DNA of 64,000 nt, from NCBI RefSeq assembly GCF_002443255.2, contig NW_019211455.1, positions 33,693,778-33,757,777 on the forward strand. Reading direction: 5' to 3'. Of this stretch, positions 27,501 through 37,703 are shown piece after piece. The translations under genes and the position numbers were made by a program. Numbering within the stretch: the first letter of the stretch is position 1; every line of letters starts with the position of its first letter. Below the pieces are notes generated by a model. The model was not told the origin of the DNA and ran no database searches. It saw only the letters and a list, made by a program, of their open reading frames with translations. This DNA comes from Varroa destructor (lineage: Eukaryota; Arthropoda; Arachnida; Mesostigmata; Varroidae).

Positions 27501-28519
27501 GGCACACGTCGGTCTAGAATGCCTTTACCAAAAGAGAGATTCCATATCAAACGACGTTTACAGGGGAATGTGATAAGGCATGGAATGATGAAGTTGATAT
27601 AGACTTGTTCTTCTGTGATACTTTTTGTTCTCCCGCAGCAATCGGTGCCCCATTTAAACGCACGGCGCATCATTGTTGTCCACGCAGTTTGTGTGCGCAG
27701 GATGTGAACATTCAAAAGCGTGGTTATACAGGATGATTCTAATTTAAGGAAAGTCGCATCTCGGACAGCGTAACATCATTTTCATAAGCCACAATAGTCG
27801 GGCTAATGGCAGTTCATCGCGGCCTTCGAAATATGAGTACAGTAAGTCAAGAACTAATTATGGCTTTTTTTTTCGCCCGCGATAATTAAACAAAGATATC
27901 AAGCTTCTATTGGCTTTGCCTTGTACTGTCTTAATGTCCCAATTAAGCCTTTGTCCGTTTTGGTAGGTCTTCTGTCTAGCTCTACCTCCTACTTTGAGAT
28001 TTTCAAAGATGGGCGTAAGAGCGGGGTAAAAGGGAAGAAGCGACGAGGAACAGATCTTGTACATCTTAAGTATAAAAGTTACTGTTTTCAAACTTTTCTT
28101 GCAATCTCCTTTTCTCGCCCAATTTCCGCTAGTTTTGCCACAAGCTGAAACTTTATGCCATCCTAGCCAGCGGGATCACACGATTATTTTCCACGGAAGA
28201 TAGTATGTCTACAGATTACCTTTCATCAATACAGCCGCACATTCGAAGATTCAGTGTACTTTTAGCTTACTCGAGCATAACTGTTGTTGAAAACGCTTTC
28301 GAGGTGTGAACACGTTAGGCTATCATCATCTTCACCCCGCTTGTGATGTTTTGCCGTAGAGCAATTATCTGGGTAGAAGGGCGTGTAGGGGCATCAGTAT
28401 CATGTTTGGAAAAATGAGGTGAAATAATGAAAAAAGTAGTATCTCTTACCACCCGTAACGATATAATGGACTCTGATGCAATATGCTTTCTGATTTGGTA
28501 TAGCCATTATATATAGAAC

Positions 28520-29085
28520 ATGGACATGGGCGCGCATCTTATACTAAGGGAACAAAAAGGCACTGACTTTGACTGTGCTCCTATCGATGCCTGCTGCTGC
28601 TGTTGGTATACTGTCTCGTATATTCAATATCGTCAGGCAAAGTGGTGGCCAGCGGCGTTTGCGTATCGTGTAGTCACCCAAGCGGCCATGAGCATAATAA
28701 ACAACACTACTCCTAGCTCGCTGCTGAGGATAGGTGCTCCCCACGCCGCCTTTCCCGGTCTCCTCTCTGGTCGCAACACCGCTAATCATGATACTGGAGA
28801 CTGTGTAAGTAAGGCCTAATGCTACACCAAGCTTCTGCTGCCAGCACCACTATTACTACTGCCAGTGCAACTACTTGGTTAGTAAAAACAGTCCTAGCAG
28901 CGTGGCTGGCCTACGGGGCAGGACACACGTCCCCCAGTTCGAGCTCGCCTATGTCGCGTCGCAATCGTGATCAATATAGACAGGGTGCAGTCCCTATATA
29001 TGTGAATCACAAATTGGCTCTAACATTCTGCGAAATGCTAAGCGAGCATCCTATGGAAAATGATCAAGTGACGACAGATCATTAG
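28520..29085 (+). CDS. Two abutting open frames, unrecognised
   Basis: An ATG-started frame (28,520-28,819, 99 residues) ends in TAA overlapping the ATG of a second frame (28,819-29,085, 88 residues; TAATG overlap). The first contains a Cys run (DACCCCW). The second begins Ser/Thr/Ala-rich, has a hydrophobic stretch (WLVKTVLAAWLAYGAG), then a Ser-rich and basic segment. Near the end of the first frame, at 28,805, is GTAAGTAAG, a near-consensus splice donor, so the first frame could be an exon whose intron removes the junction. I recognise neither protein. This could be a real exon, an untranslated exon or chance. Confidence 0.2.
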
Positions 29086-29754
29086 ATGCAGCGACATCTG
29101 CTATTGACACTCGGTTCGGAAGGCTTTGAACGGCTTGCAGTATTTATTATGTACGTATTTGCACATTCAGGCCCTACGAAATAATAGTACATATATTGGT
29201 TAAAGGACGTGCGACAAGAAAGTGTTTGAAGGTCCATGTAATGATTATGCTGGAATCAATCTTCTGGGATGATATCACGTATGAGATCGCATATCTAATA
29301 TTCTATCCAGCGAAACGGCTCGCTTCTAAATTTCGACTCGTCTAGAGTTTGTGGTAAAGAAATGTTAAGACAAAAACAGGCCCTATATAATTTCAACTGG
29401 TTTCTGGGGAAAAGGGGGCTGATATCTGAAATGTAAACAGCAAGTACTCTCAGCTATATCCTTGAGGCTCAAGATGGATGGTGTTTATTGAGGCGCCCAA
29501 GATCAGTTCGGCAAACAACGGAACCACCCGGGGCGATGGCACCGCCTGCTGTTCGTCCGTATCCTGCAGAACTCCTCACTGTGAATTAATTTTAAAGTTC
29601 CGTGAAATGTGCTAGGACTTTGTTTGGCTTCACACAACGGCATAGTAGCAAACCGACTTGCATATTTTATCGACTATATATCAAATCGTAATTTGATTAT
29701 ATCCTTTGGATAGCATAATCCTTTTCAAGCACAGAAAGCTCAGCACAGTTACTT

Positions 29755-29964
29755 ATGCACTACACTCACTATATTATGATCAATGGCGTTGCTACAGCAG
29801 ATTATGAACACTCACGCATTTTATTGTCGATATTTGTATTGGCACTCAGGAAGTTCCCAGGCTATCCTCAGTCACTGAACACAATCGGCCCTGGGGATTC
29901 ACTAGTCAGCGCTGCATTTTGCGGCCGGACAGCAGGAGCAAGCTTTGGCAGCTCTATGTGCTGA
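29755..29964 (+). other. AT-to-GC transition before the CpG-rich island
   Basis: Base composition rises sharply here. A plus-strand open frame of 69 codons crosses it without a recognised motif. I see no TATA box that I would defend. Confidence 0.3.
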
Positions 29965-29983
29965 AGTTGCCTTTCCTGTTGCC

Positions 29984-30126
29984 GCTGCTGCTGCTGCTGC
30001 TGCTGTTGGTGCTGCTGCTGTTGGTGCTGCTGCTATCCTGTCGTTCGGATGCTGCTGCTGCTGCGGCGGCGTTTCTTCGCTCTAGCTGGCGCCTTCGTTT
30101 TAGCTGCTGCTGCTGCTGGTGCTGCG
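29984..30126. repeat. Interrupted CTG/CTGTTG triplet repeats
   Basis: Three runs of CTG units (29,984-30,037; 30,051-30,069 passing into CGGCGG; 30,102-30,120) interrupted by TTG and GTG. The phase varies, so plus-strand frames show poly-Leu and minus-strand frames poly-Ser, poly-Ala or Gln. This looks like a repeat tract in an untranslated or promoter region rather than a conserved protein segment. Confidence 0.85.
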
Positions 30127-30179
30127 TAACGCAGAAGGCAGGCTGTTGTATAAAACAGCAGTGCTTGAGGTAGGACAAG

Positions 30180-30870
30180 CGATGATATCCAGCGCGGACG
30201 GTTGGAACTCGGCCACGGTTGGTGACGCGTTGAATGGCGCGGAGGCCGCGGGGCACCCGAAGTGCCGTCGGCCGGTTGGCAGCCAGGTCGACTGAATCGG
30301 CCGGTGGCCAGATCCGGAGACTGCGCCGGGCCCACAACCCGGATTAAGGAGTAGCCAGGAAGAGTCAAAGCAGCGCCGCAACTACAGCTGGCGGGAGGAA
30401 ACGAGCACGGCTGTGTCACGCCCCGACGCGCGCCGCGGGACACCGAGCGGGTCTCCACCGCCGCCGCCGCTGCTGTTGTTGCGGCTGCCTCTTGTTGCTA
30501 CCACCTGGTTCTTTTGTTGTCGTTGTTGGCCTGCAGAGATCCGTTCACGGTGTGCTTGGAATTCAGGACTTCGATTTCGGCTCACGGTTTCAAACTTGTG
30601 TCCTCTGGAGCAAAGTCTCTGCTAATATCCTGCTGAGCGGTTGGTCTATTATCGGCTGTGCTGAAGCAGGGGGCCTTTGCGTTGAAGCAGCTGCCTGGCT
30701 GTCCGTAGGGCGCGGAGCGCTGGGGCGCGCAGCGCAGCCGGCGAGCGAGCGCGATCACCACCGCATGGCGCCGGGCAGCAAATCCGGTTCCAGACCTGGA
30801 GTTATCTTACGAACGGATTTTGACGACATAGTCGCACTTGATACGAGAAACAATGTCAAAACATCACAAC
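30180..30870 (+). promoter_or_regulatory. CpG-rich island, possible promoter/5' UTR
   Basis: Dense in CpG (for example GCGCGGACGG, GACGCGTTG, GCGCGGAGGCCGCGG, GGCGCGCAGCGCAGCCGGCGAGCGAGCGCG), in a window that is otherwise AT-rich. Such islands in arthropod genomes often mark a promoter and first exon. It lies directly upstream of, and partly overlaps, the plus-strand frame beginning at ATG 30,765. No core promoter motif could be fixed by eye. Confidence 0.4.
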
Positions 30871-31166
30871 GTGTGTACGGACCTTAGAAGTGGATCGCGA
30901 GAGGGGCCCGGAGGAGCGAGAGATCTTCAAGAAAAGGCCCTTTAATGAAGAACGAGGGAGGGGAGGCCCTCGCAATCCTTGTAGCGAGGATTCGAGGCGA
31001 GGGCCGACTGTTTCGCACGAAGCAAGTACAACTCTACCAGTCACTCACCGATACACCAGTTAACGCACCAAGGCACGGTCACACACAGCAGAGTGTCGTT
31101 CGGCGCGCGTCCCGTGCTGTCATTACCTCCATAGGTAAATCACTTGTCCCGACAACGACCGCATAG
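30765..31166 (+). CDS. Open frame broken by one in-frame TAG; candidate first exon
   Basis: From ATG 30,765, in good context (CACCGCATGG) at the end of the CpG-rich island, a frame runs 40 codons to TAG at 30,885-30,887. The same frame stays open on the far side to 31,166, so one stop divides an otherwise continuous frame of 133 coding codons. The start reads MAPGSKSGSRPGVILRTDF; after the TAG it is basic, then QVQLYQSLTDTPVNAP. Near the end, CCATAG|GTAAAT at 31,134 is a fair splice donor. The stop could be spliced out, read through, a sequencing error, or evidence that only the 40-codon piece or nothing is translated. I recognise no domain. GC-rich DNA favours chance open frames. Confidence 0.3.
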
Positions 31167-32551
31167 CCTAAACGGTGTTGTAACGAACAGGCGCGTAGTC
31201 CCCCGTAGGGAAGGGTAACAGGAGTCCACGGTGGCTGAATGTGGTTGAACAGAAGCACAGCACCCGCCGGAGGGAGAGGGTCGGGGAAAGGCCGGGGTGC
31301 AACAGGACAACTCGAGTGACGCCATTGTAATGAGAGGACACCTCAACCTCCAGGCGGCTCATTTTTACAGCCAAACTGCCAGGAAACATACTGAGTTAGG
31401 ACATTTTCTTGTTAGTTAGGACATGATTTTGAGACTGACATATCGCTCACCTGTATACCGCAGACAGCCAGGTAGCTGTCGCATCGGCACCTGCACTCGA
31501 TTCAAGCCGTCATGCTCAATATATACAAACCGACTTCCTTTTCAAATGCGTAGAGTAGAGCCTTATTGCTGTCTGTAGAAAGCATTCCAGATTTTAATCC
31601 AAAAATATAACCTGAACTCACATTCTATTGCCAGCCAAAAGTCTCCCTACTTATTGTCGGTGACAGGACGAAGGGTAGGTGCTCTTTTTGACTATCCAAT
31701 TCATAGATTCGAACAAAATCGGCATTGTCGCCGGAGCGTTCAACCAGGTCGAACAGTTTCTTGGCCCAGCAGCGTAACGGCTTCGGAAAGCCGGTCTGGC
31801 TTTTCAATAGCAGCAACTTTACGTCCCGTGACATAAGCCGGTGAGAGGAAGCGTAGGCAGGCTCTCTGCCCGTCTGCTTCCCCGCTGCCAGCCTCCAAGT
31901 AAAAAAGAGGCAGGTACACAGAGAAAAGAGCACGCAGGGGTGGAGCAAAAGAGTTTGAAGGGCTCGATGGGCAAAAAGAGATGAGAGAAGCAAGGGAGCG
32001 GGCCGTGGTTTCGGGCGGCGTTGGTAGCTTGAAAGAAAAGGCAATGAGCACATGTTCCAGGTGATACATCCCAGTGCATGTCACAGGGTTTGGTGGGGAT
32101 TTCTTGCCATCGAATGGGCGTTAGAACTGGGAGCAGAGCCTGTGAGTGCCTGTATATGGCCGACTGTCCGGGTGATACCAGCACACAGCGCTCCCTTCCC
32201 TTCGACTGAAGGCTTAGCGTGCGCTTTCTCATGAAATCCGTCAGAATCGTTTGGCAAGAACCCTTCAAAGCACCAAATCCCTTCCCGTTACTAACCCTCT
32301 TGCTGCTACTATTCCTTCCAACCCTTATTTGTTCCCCACTTTCCGTTGGGACAATTGACCTATCTAACCTGTCTCTCCTTGTCTGTCTGCCTAACGTCAC
32401 CCTGCGTCATCTCTTCTTTGAAAAACGGGATCTTAAGGGAAGACTAGAAAATAGCTTTTCCTGAAAAGAAGGGCGTTGGTCTTGGAAAAAGAATGCACGA
32501 GAACGGAAGGACTGGCAGAAAGACTGCCTGCGGGAGTTTGTCGAGGCCGCG
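31167..32551. other. Strand-biased stretch, no gene recognised
   Basis: About 31,820-32,050 is purine-rich on the plus strand, and 32,240-32,420 is pyrimidine-rich. The minus strand stays open in several frames. The longest (31,819-32,400, 193 codons, GTG start; first ATG at 32,232) is soluble N-terminally and Cys/Pro/Phe-rich later. I know no family like it and suspect composition rather than coding. Confidence 0.4.
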
Positions 32552-32795
32552 CTACGAGGTGAAAGTCCAATAGGTACAACCACTCAACGTGTTGGCGCCT
32601 AAAAATGTAGACACTCTGAGCGGCTGTCTGAATATTTGGAAGAGGTATTCTCGTGTAATATTAGTGCATACAGAAGCGTTTACATCCAGTATGGCGTAGA
32701 ACTCGCTCTTAACGCGCGCAGTGGCAAATATATCAACAAAAGGATAAGCGTTGCCAAGTGGCATAACATTTTTCCAGCGGGAAATCCACGCACGC
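32552..32795 (-). mobile_element. Ty3/Gypsy-like RT fragment (decayed)
   Basis: A minus-strand frame carries, in order, AYPFVDIFATARVKSEFYAI then LDV, and later ITREYL. This parallels the start of Gypsy-type reverse transcriptase palms: YPLPRxxDIFATLxGxxxFSxLDL, about a dozen residues, then (S/T)REYL and a GLYxxTRLPFG segment. The first catalytic Asp (LD) is retained. The segment after REYL is degraded (LSGCTYW where LPFG would follow), and the frame ends at 32,552. No YVDD box, RNase H or integrase was found next to it, so this is a short relic. Chance resemblance is possible, but the order and spacing of four landmarks favour the call. Confidence 0.45.
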
Positions 32796-35700
32796 GCAGT
32801 CTACCAGCATAGATACATTAGAATTCTCAAATAAAAAGCTTTATGCAATCGTTGGTAAAAGATCGATGCTCGAACCCTCGCTATATGCTGACTCTGTAAT
32901 TTGTCGCACATGTCCAATCAAATCAGATTCAACTTTCGATTCACTTAAACAAATGAACAGCGGTGTAGAATATACGAGAAACAGAGTACAAAAGATACGT
33001 TTTTTGAATTACGGCTTACGTGGATACCGAACTTTAGTACTATATGAAAGGACTCGCGTTAAATGCAAGGTCATGCGCTGAACAAATGACCTAACGGAAA
33101 TAAGATGCGTTGCTCTCTGGACAGAGGTAACTCGCTAGCATAGATAACAAGGATGCTTTTCTTTTTCTTTTCGAACAGCACCCAGCAGCGTTTTGTTTCG
33201 TTAAGAGAAAGTGGGTCCATCAGTGGTTCGAACAGAAGAAAGATTTGCAGCTCATTCTAATCAGACAGACAGGCTAGGTCGCACTTGTGGGCGACATGGC
33301 GGCAATGAACAGGGGAGAAGAGGGGAGTGGTTATATTGTCGTTAGAGCGTACAGGTGACTGCAAAAGTGGGCGGGATCAACTCGGTGGAGATCCAGATGA
33401 TCAGCTTGAAGCAGCAAGCAACTCTTGGGAGCTGACGGGCCTTCTACTTCTTCTTCTGCTCACCCCGCCCCACAGGGATCCTTCCTGTAGTTCACCTTTT
33501 TTTCAACAAAACTCCTACCGTCAACGAGACACGTCCGTGTTTTAAATAGTCCACTCGCACACGTTGCTGTTCTGCGTTCGCATTACAGGTCGCTTTTCGC
33601 TCAAGAGGTGCTCACTTGACTGCTGCTTTTGGCGCCAACCTCTCGCTGCTACCGTTGTTGGGGACGAAGCAGACGGCAACCATTGCAGCCGAAGGGGGTG
33701 ATTGGCCCAAGATGAAAACCGAAAGCAGAAGTGCTGAGTGAGTGCACATACGTATGAGCGGGATAGACAAATACCGAACAGTGGGACAGAGAGAAAACGG
33801 GAGAGCAAATACAACGAAGATGGAGAAAGAACCCATTGAGTTTTATGTTTCTCGGCTTCTTTCTATTCCTGGTTCCTTTATTTGTCGTCGTTTTTTTTGT
33901 CGGTGGCGTCTTTATGGAGCCCTTACGGCATCCTCCGTCCTTCTTTTTCCTGGTACTCTACCTCATTCTCGTTTCATTTATATGTTCGCTTGTTCATCCA
34001 CAACGATCAGTCCCGTACCCGCCATGACTGCCACCCACACTCCTCATCAACCTCCTTATCTTTTACTAGTACCTCTCATCTATCTCCTGCAGAGCACCCG
34101 TTTGCTCCCTTCTTCGTCGTTAGTCCATCGTCGCGTGGCTTACTTTTTCTTCTTGTCTCGCAAAGAGAGCTGCACCATGTTCATTCGTCGTGTTATCCTA
34201 CGACAGACCGACCGCTAAGCTCAGTTGATTCTTGCTATACTCTCTGGACTTCTTTTCGGTTCCGATCTTTTCGAAACTCTACGTGTGCTGTGTCCCTTTC
34301 GACGGTTGAACCTATCTTCTAGCGCTAACCTTGGAATGGAACCTTGCTTTGAAACTGGCTTTATTTGGAAGCGTATTCTTCTTCGAAGGACTTAATCTGC
34401 GCATTATTTCTTTTCTAGCTATGGGAACTCGTGCTCTTAAGCGCCGCTATACCGCTCATCAGCACCTAAACCGCCTATAATTAAATACAGTATGTCAAAA
34501 ACAAAAAGGAATCTGATTTGAAGAGTGATGTTAGCGTTATTATAATCTAACCCAAACATCGACACACATGTTTCACTACAGGATGTGGAAAGTAGTTGTA
34601 GAACTTCGTCTATAATAGATAGAACGCAATAAACAAGAACGACCTACTTTTTGAAGCTCGATTTCCTATTCACTCTAGGACAAGTTTATAGCTAGTTAGG
34701 CTGGCTATTAGGTGTCCTACGTCCGATGCTACCATTAAGCATTACTTTAAACGATTGACTCCTTCCAGCTAAAAAGAAAGGGCGTACATTCGGTGTCAAA
34801 TCTAAACCCTCTCATTACGTGTCACTAAATTTATCCGGCAAACATGTTATCGTTGTTCGACTACAGGGATTGACTTCCGCACTTTAGTGTGATTGGTACT
34901 GAAGTTCTTTCTTTTAAATTGTTACGCTTTGGTTACATTCTTGTCATGTTAGCATAGATTATTCGTGTGAAAAAAGTGGACAGTAAACTTGTAACTACAT
35001 CAGTCTTACTAATTTCTTTCCAAACACCAGAAATGCTCCAATTTGGTTAGTCACCTTCTTTCGAGTTCCTGATATAATCAATGTATCTGGCCACTCATGT
35101 GACTTCATGTGAGAAGCGGGGATCCGTCCGCAATGTGAAATATAATGCCTCCTCTAGATGTGTACAAAATAGGCAAACATCGCGTCATTGTTCCGTGTGG
35201 TGAAAACGTATTTAAACTGGTTTCTAGTATAGCAATAACAATGAGTTGGTTGTAAGTGTTTTAATTTTGATTTGTTGTATTTATATGACTGAATGCTATG
35301 TGACATGTGTAGTAAAGCTTGACCACCATTAACAGAACGAAATTTCTATCTTGTCATTGGGCCATTTTTTGCTATCATAATCTATATAGTATGTTTTTTT
35401 CATAGGGCTATCATAACCCATAATCGGCTCTCTCACTTTTTTTTAAATATATTTATTGCATACATGTGCCCACCCATGAAATGACAGGCGTTTAGCATTT
35501 GGGATAGTTGCTTTTTTAGGCTCGCTACTGTTTATTGGCGTAGTTAGACTTGTAAGCGACGACTGAGGTTAGCACTAACATCAAAATTACCAGTTTTAAC
35601 GCCCTGTCTATGATGAACCGACATACAACAGGGCAGGGTAGACATAGGTTTGCCGCCCATCTTCACGATGGCCTAAAGCGCCATCTACAACCCTAGAAGC

Positions 35701-37420
35701 TTTTCTCTCTCCCTCTGAAATGAGCGTAATTTAGTGGCCTTGTGCGCCTAGACGTTCGACAGCGCAGACTAGTGGGAAAACGGTCCGAGATGGAGTGAGA
35801 AGCTTGCACGAGCGAAGCTATAGCAGAAATCAATCTATAAGAACTCAAATCGTTTTTCTCATAAGCCTTACCATGAACAGTTTCAAGTGCAAGATGAAAT
35901 CCTTGGCTTTTGAGAGGATTGCTCTAGAATTCTGTCTTACAATTGTGGCCTTGTCTTCCGACCTGTGCTTGTGCCGCTTGCTGCCGCTGATTTGCTGTCA
36001 GTATACAGTGTGCTGTCTGCCTGCTGGCCTTCCTGCACCACACAGAATTTGAGTTGGAATGAGAGATCGGAAGCGAAAAAAGAGCTACCGGCCCATCTGA
36101 ACCAAGGCCTGAATAAAACTGCGCGGCAAGTCAGCGTTTGCTCTTAAAAATTCCCCTTCGCGCCCTTACGGCAGTAGCAGTAGCAGCAAAGGCGTCTTTT
36201 TTTGCTCGCTCATCCTTTCATTCGTTGGTTGATTCGCATGCCTGCCTTCTGTTCGTGTCCCGTGTATCGCTACTGCGACCACTTGCCCCTTCTTTCTGCT
36301 TCTTCCTCTTCTTTTTGTTCATGCTTTCCCTCGTACCCAGTCGCACCCTACATTTCGTTCCTCTATCGGCCCGAAGTCCGCGGTACGAAGGAAAAACAGT
36401 CCGTGATTCCTCGCTTTTCGCCTCTTTCCGTTGTCCTTTAACTTCTTTTTCTTTCTCACCCGATTCCTGTATCTTCTTTTGGATTTCCCCGGGCACAACT
36501 GTCTCTTCTATTCCATCCAGGCCATTCCTGTCCTTCTTTTCCGTCTTCTTGGGCTGCCAGTCCCTCCCAGTTTAGCTGGCTGTTTATTCTTCTTTTGCTC
36601 GTCTCTTCACTCTACTGTACTTTCCCTCTGTCTTCGTCTCATCTCCCTTTTGTCTCATTTCTGCCTCTTTCTTTGCTCTTTTTATACTGCTTAGTCGTCC
36701 TTCTTCCTATCGTCGTATGGCGACGGCGGCATCTTCTTGCCGCAACTGTCTAACAGCAGGCCCACCACCACTTCAACCAGTTCTATTGCCATCGCTTGCG
36801 GCCTTGCTTTTGCTGCCGTCGCCTTGTTTCCCTCTCCCATTACACAGCTCTGTTTTAATCCCTTCCTTTCAGCCACTGCACTAGCCCCAGTACTCTTGCC
36901 CCTTCCTCTGTTCTGTTCCTTTTCTTGGCCGTTTGTCCTCCTAGCCTATGTTGTCTTTCTGCAAAGGGCCGTCCGACCATCCATCCTTCTATTGGTTCAT
37001 TCGTTTGTTCGTTCTGTTTCTCTGCGAGTGAACCGAGGCGGCCAACAGAACGTTGGGACGAACTAGCCACCGAACGCTTCTGCAGCAGGGTTCCGTTCCT
37101 CGACTAGTGCTTTCTTTAGTTGGAAATCTAAGCCTTAACTCACATCTACTTCGTCTTGAGCACTACTTAGACCCCGTTTTTCTCCGTCGCTCGTCCTTTA
37201 CCCCTACCTCTTCCTCTTGTGAGTAGATACTATTTTTTCTTTTTCTCTATTCGTGTTTTCGGCCTCCTATGTCCAGCTCTCAACGCAATCCTGTGTGTGC
37301 AAATAAAGAAAGAGGTGGAGGACTCAGCCACTTTATCGTGTGGCAGCAGTCTGCTGCTATATAGAGTTTAACTCCATAATGTGCTCCACAGTGTGCCAGT
37401 TTTCCGTGCTTCGTCGACAC
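32796..37420. other. Pyrimidine-biased blocks, no gene recognised
   Basis: Plus-strand pyrimidine-rich blocks at about 33,420-34,330 and 36,140-37,260 flank an AT-rich interval (34,330-35,760). Because T/C-rich DNA has few stops, several frames are open at once and translate to Ser/Phe/Leu/Pro-rich strings, which I do not accept as proteins. AATAAA at 37,302-37,307 closes the second block and could be a polyadenylation signal for a plus-strand transcript. This may be UTR sequence of a gene beginning near 30 kb. Confidence 0.35.
37302..37307 (+). promoter_or_regulatory. Possible polyadenylation signal AATAAA
   Basis: AATAAA immediately after a GTGTGTG stretch and at the end of the pyrimidine-biased block. 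Hexamers like this are common by chance in AT-rich DNA, so the position is suggestive only. Confidence 0.2.
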
Positions 37421-37685
37421 GTGCCTTACATGAACCTTATGAGCAAATATTGTGTCCTTTTTTGATGGAACCTATCTCTACAACTAGCTTGTTTTACATT
37501 ACGATCACTTGTGAACCTGACCGACAATAGCTCAACAGAAGGGGTCCTTCGAATTCGAATGCTATTATCTGGTTTAGGTGTAAAGCAGAGGAGATCATGC
37601 GATCTTGTTCAACTTGGAATTGTCCAATTGCAGATACCAGCAAAAAACTATGAACTATATAAGTATTACAAAACAATCAGGTTAT

Positions 37686-37703
37686 TAATAGACTAGTCTA
37701 TTA
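37686..37703. repeat. Perfect 18-bp palindrome in a palindrome cluster
   Basis: TAATAGACTAGTCTATTA reads the same on both strands. It overlaps a further inverted pair (CTATTAG at 37,698 and CTAATAG about 37,711-37,717), so several hairpins can form across 37,686-37,720. Confidence 0.85.

Larger units (their letters stand above)
19284..29918. other. Long intergenic stretch, GC-richer patches
   Basis: No recognised gene. Three GC-richer patches stand out from AT-rich surroundings: 21,950-22,260, 24,100-24,520 and 28,520-29,085 (the last two have their own entries). From 24,530 to 26,640 even short open frames are absent. Poly-T at about 20,025-20,038 and poly-A at about 22,890 are simple homopolymers. 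A perfect 16-bp palindrome sits at 25,733-25,748. Confidence 0.55.

Noticed and set aside
29919..30173. Leu-rich 84-codon plus-strand frame resembling a signal or membrane protein
   Set aside because: The Leu runs are just CTG repeats; shifting the frame gives Cys or Ala runs equally well.
31819..32400. 193-codon minus-strand frame, the longest in the window
   Set aside because: It starts at GTG, overlaps two other long minus-strand frames, and contains no recognisable domain.
33742..34322. Overlapping plus-strand open frames of 146-158 codons
   Set aside because: All three frames are long because the DNA is T/C-rich and stop-poor. The translations are Ser/Phe/Leu/Pro strings with no motif.
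36138..36694. 145- and 87-codon plus-strand frames
   Set aside because: Same pyrimidine-rich composition artefact, with several frames open at once.
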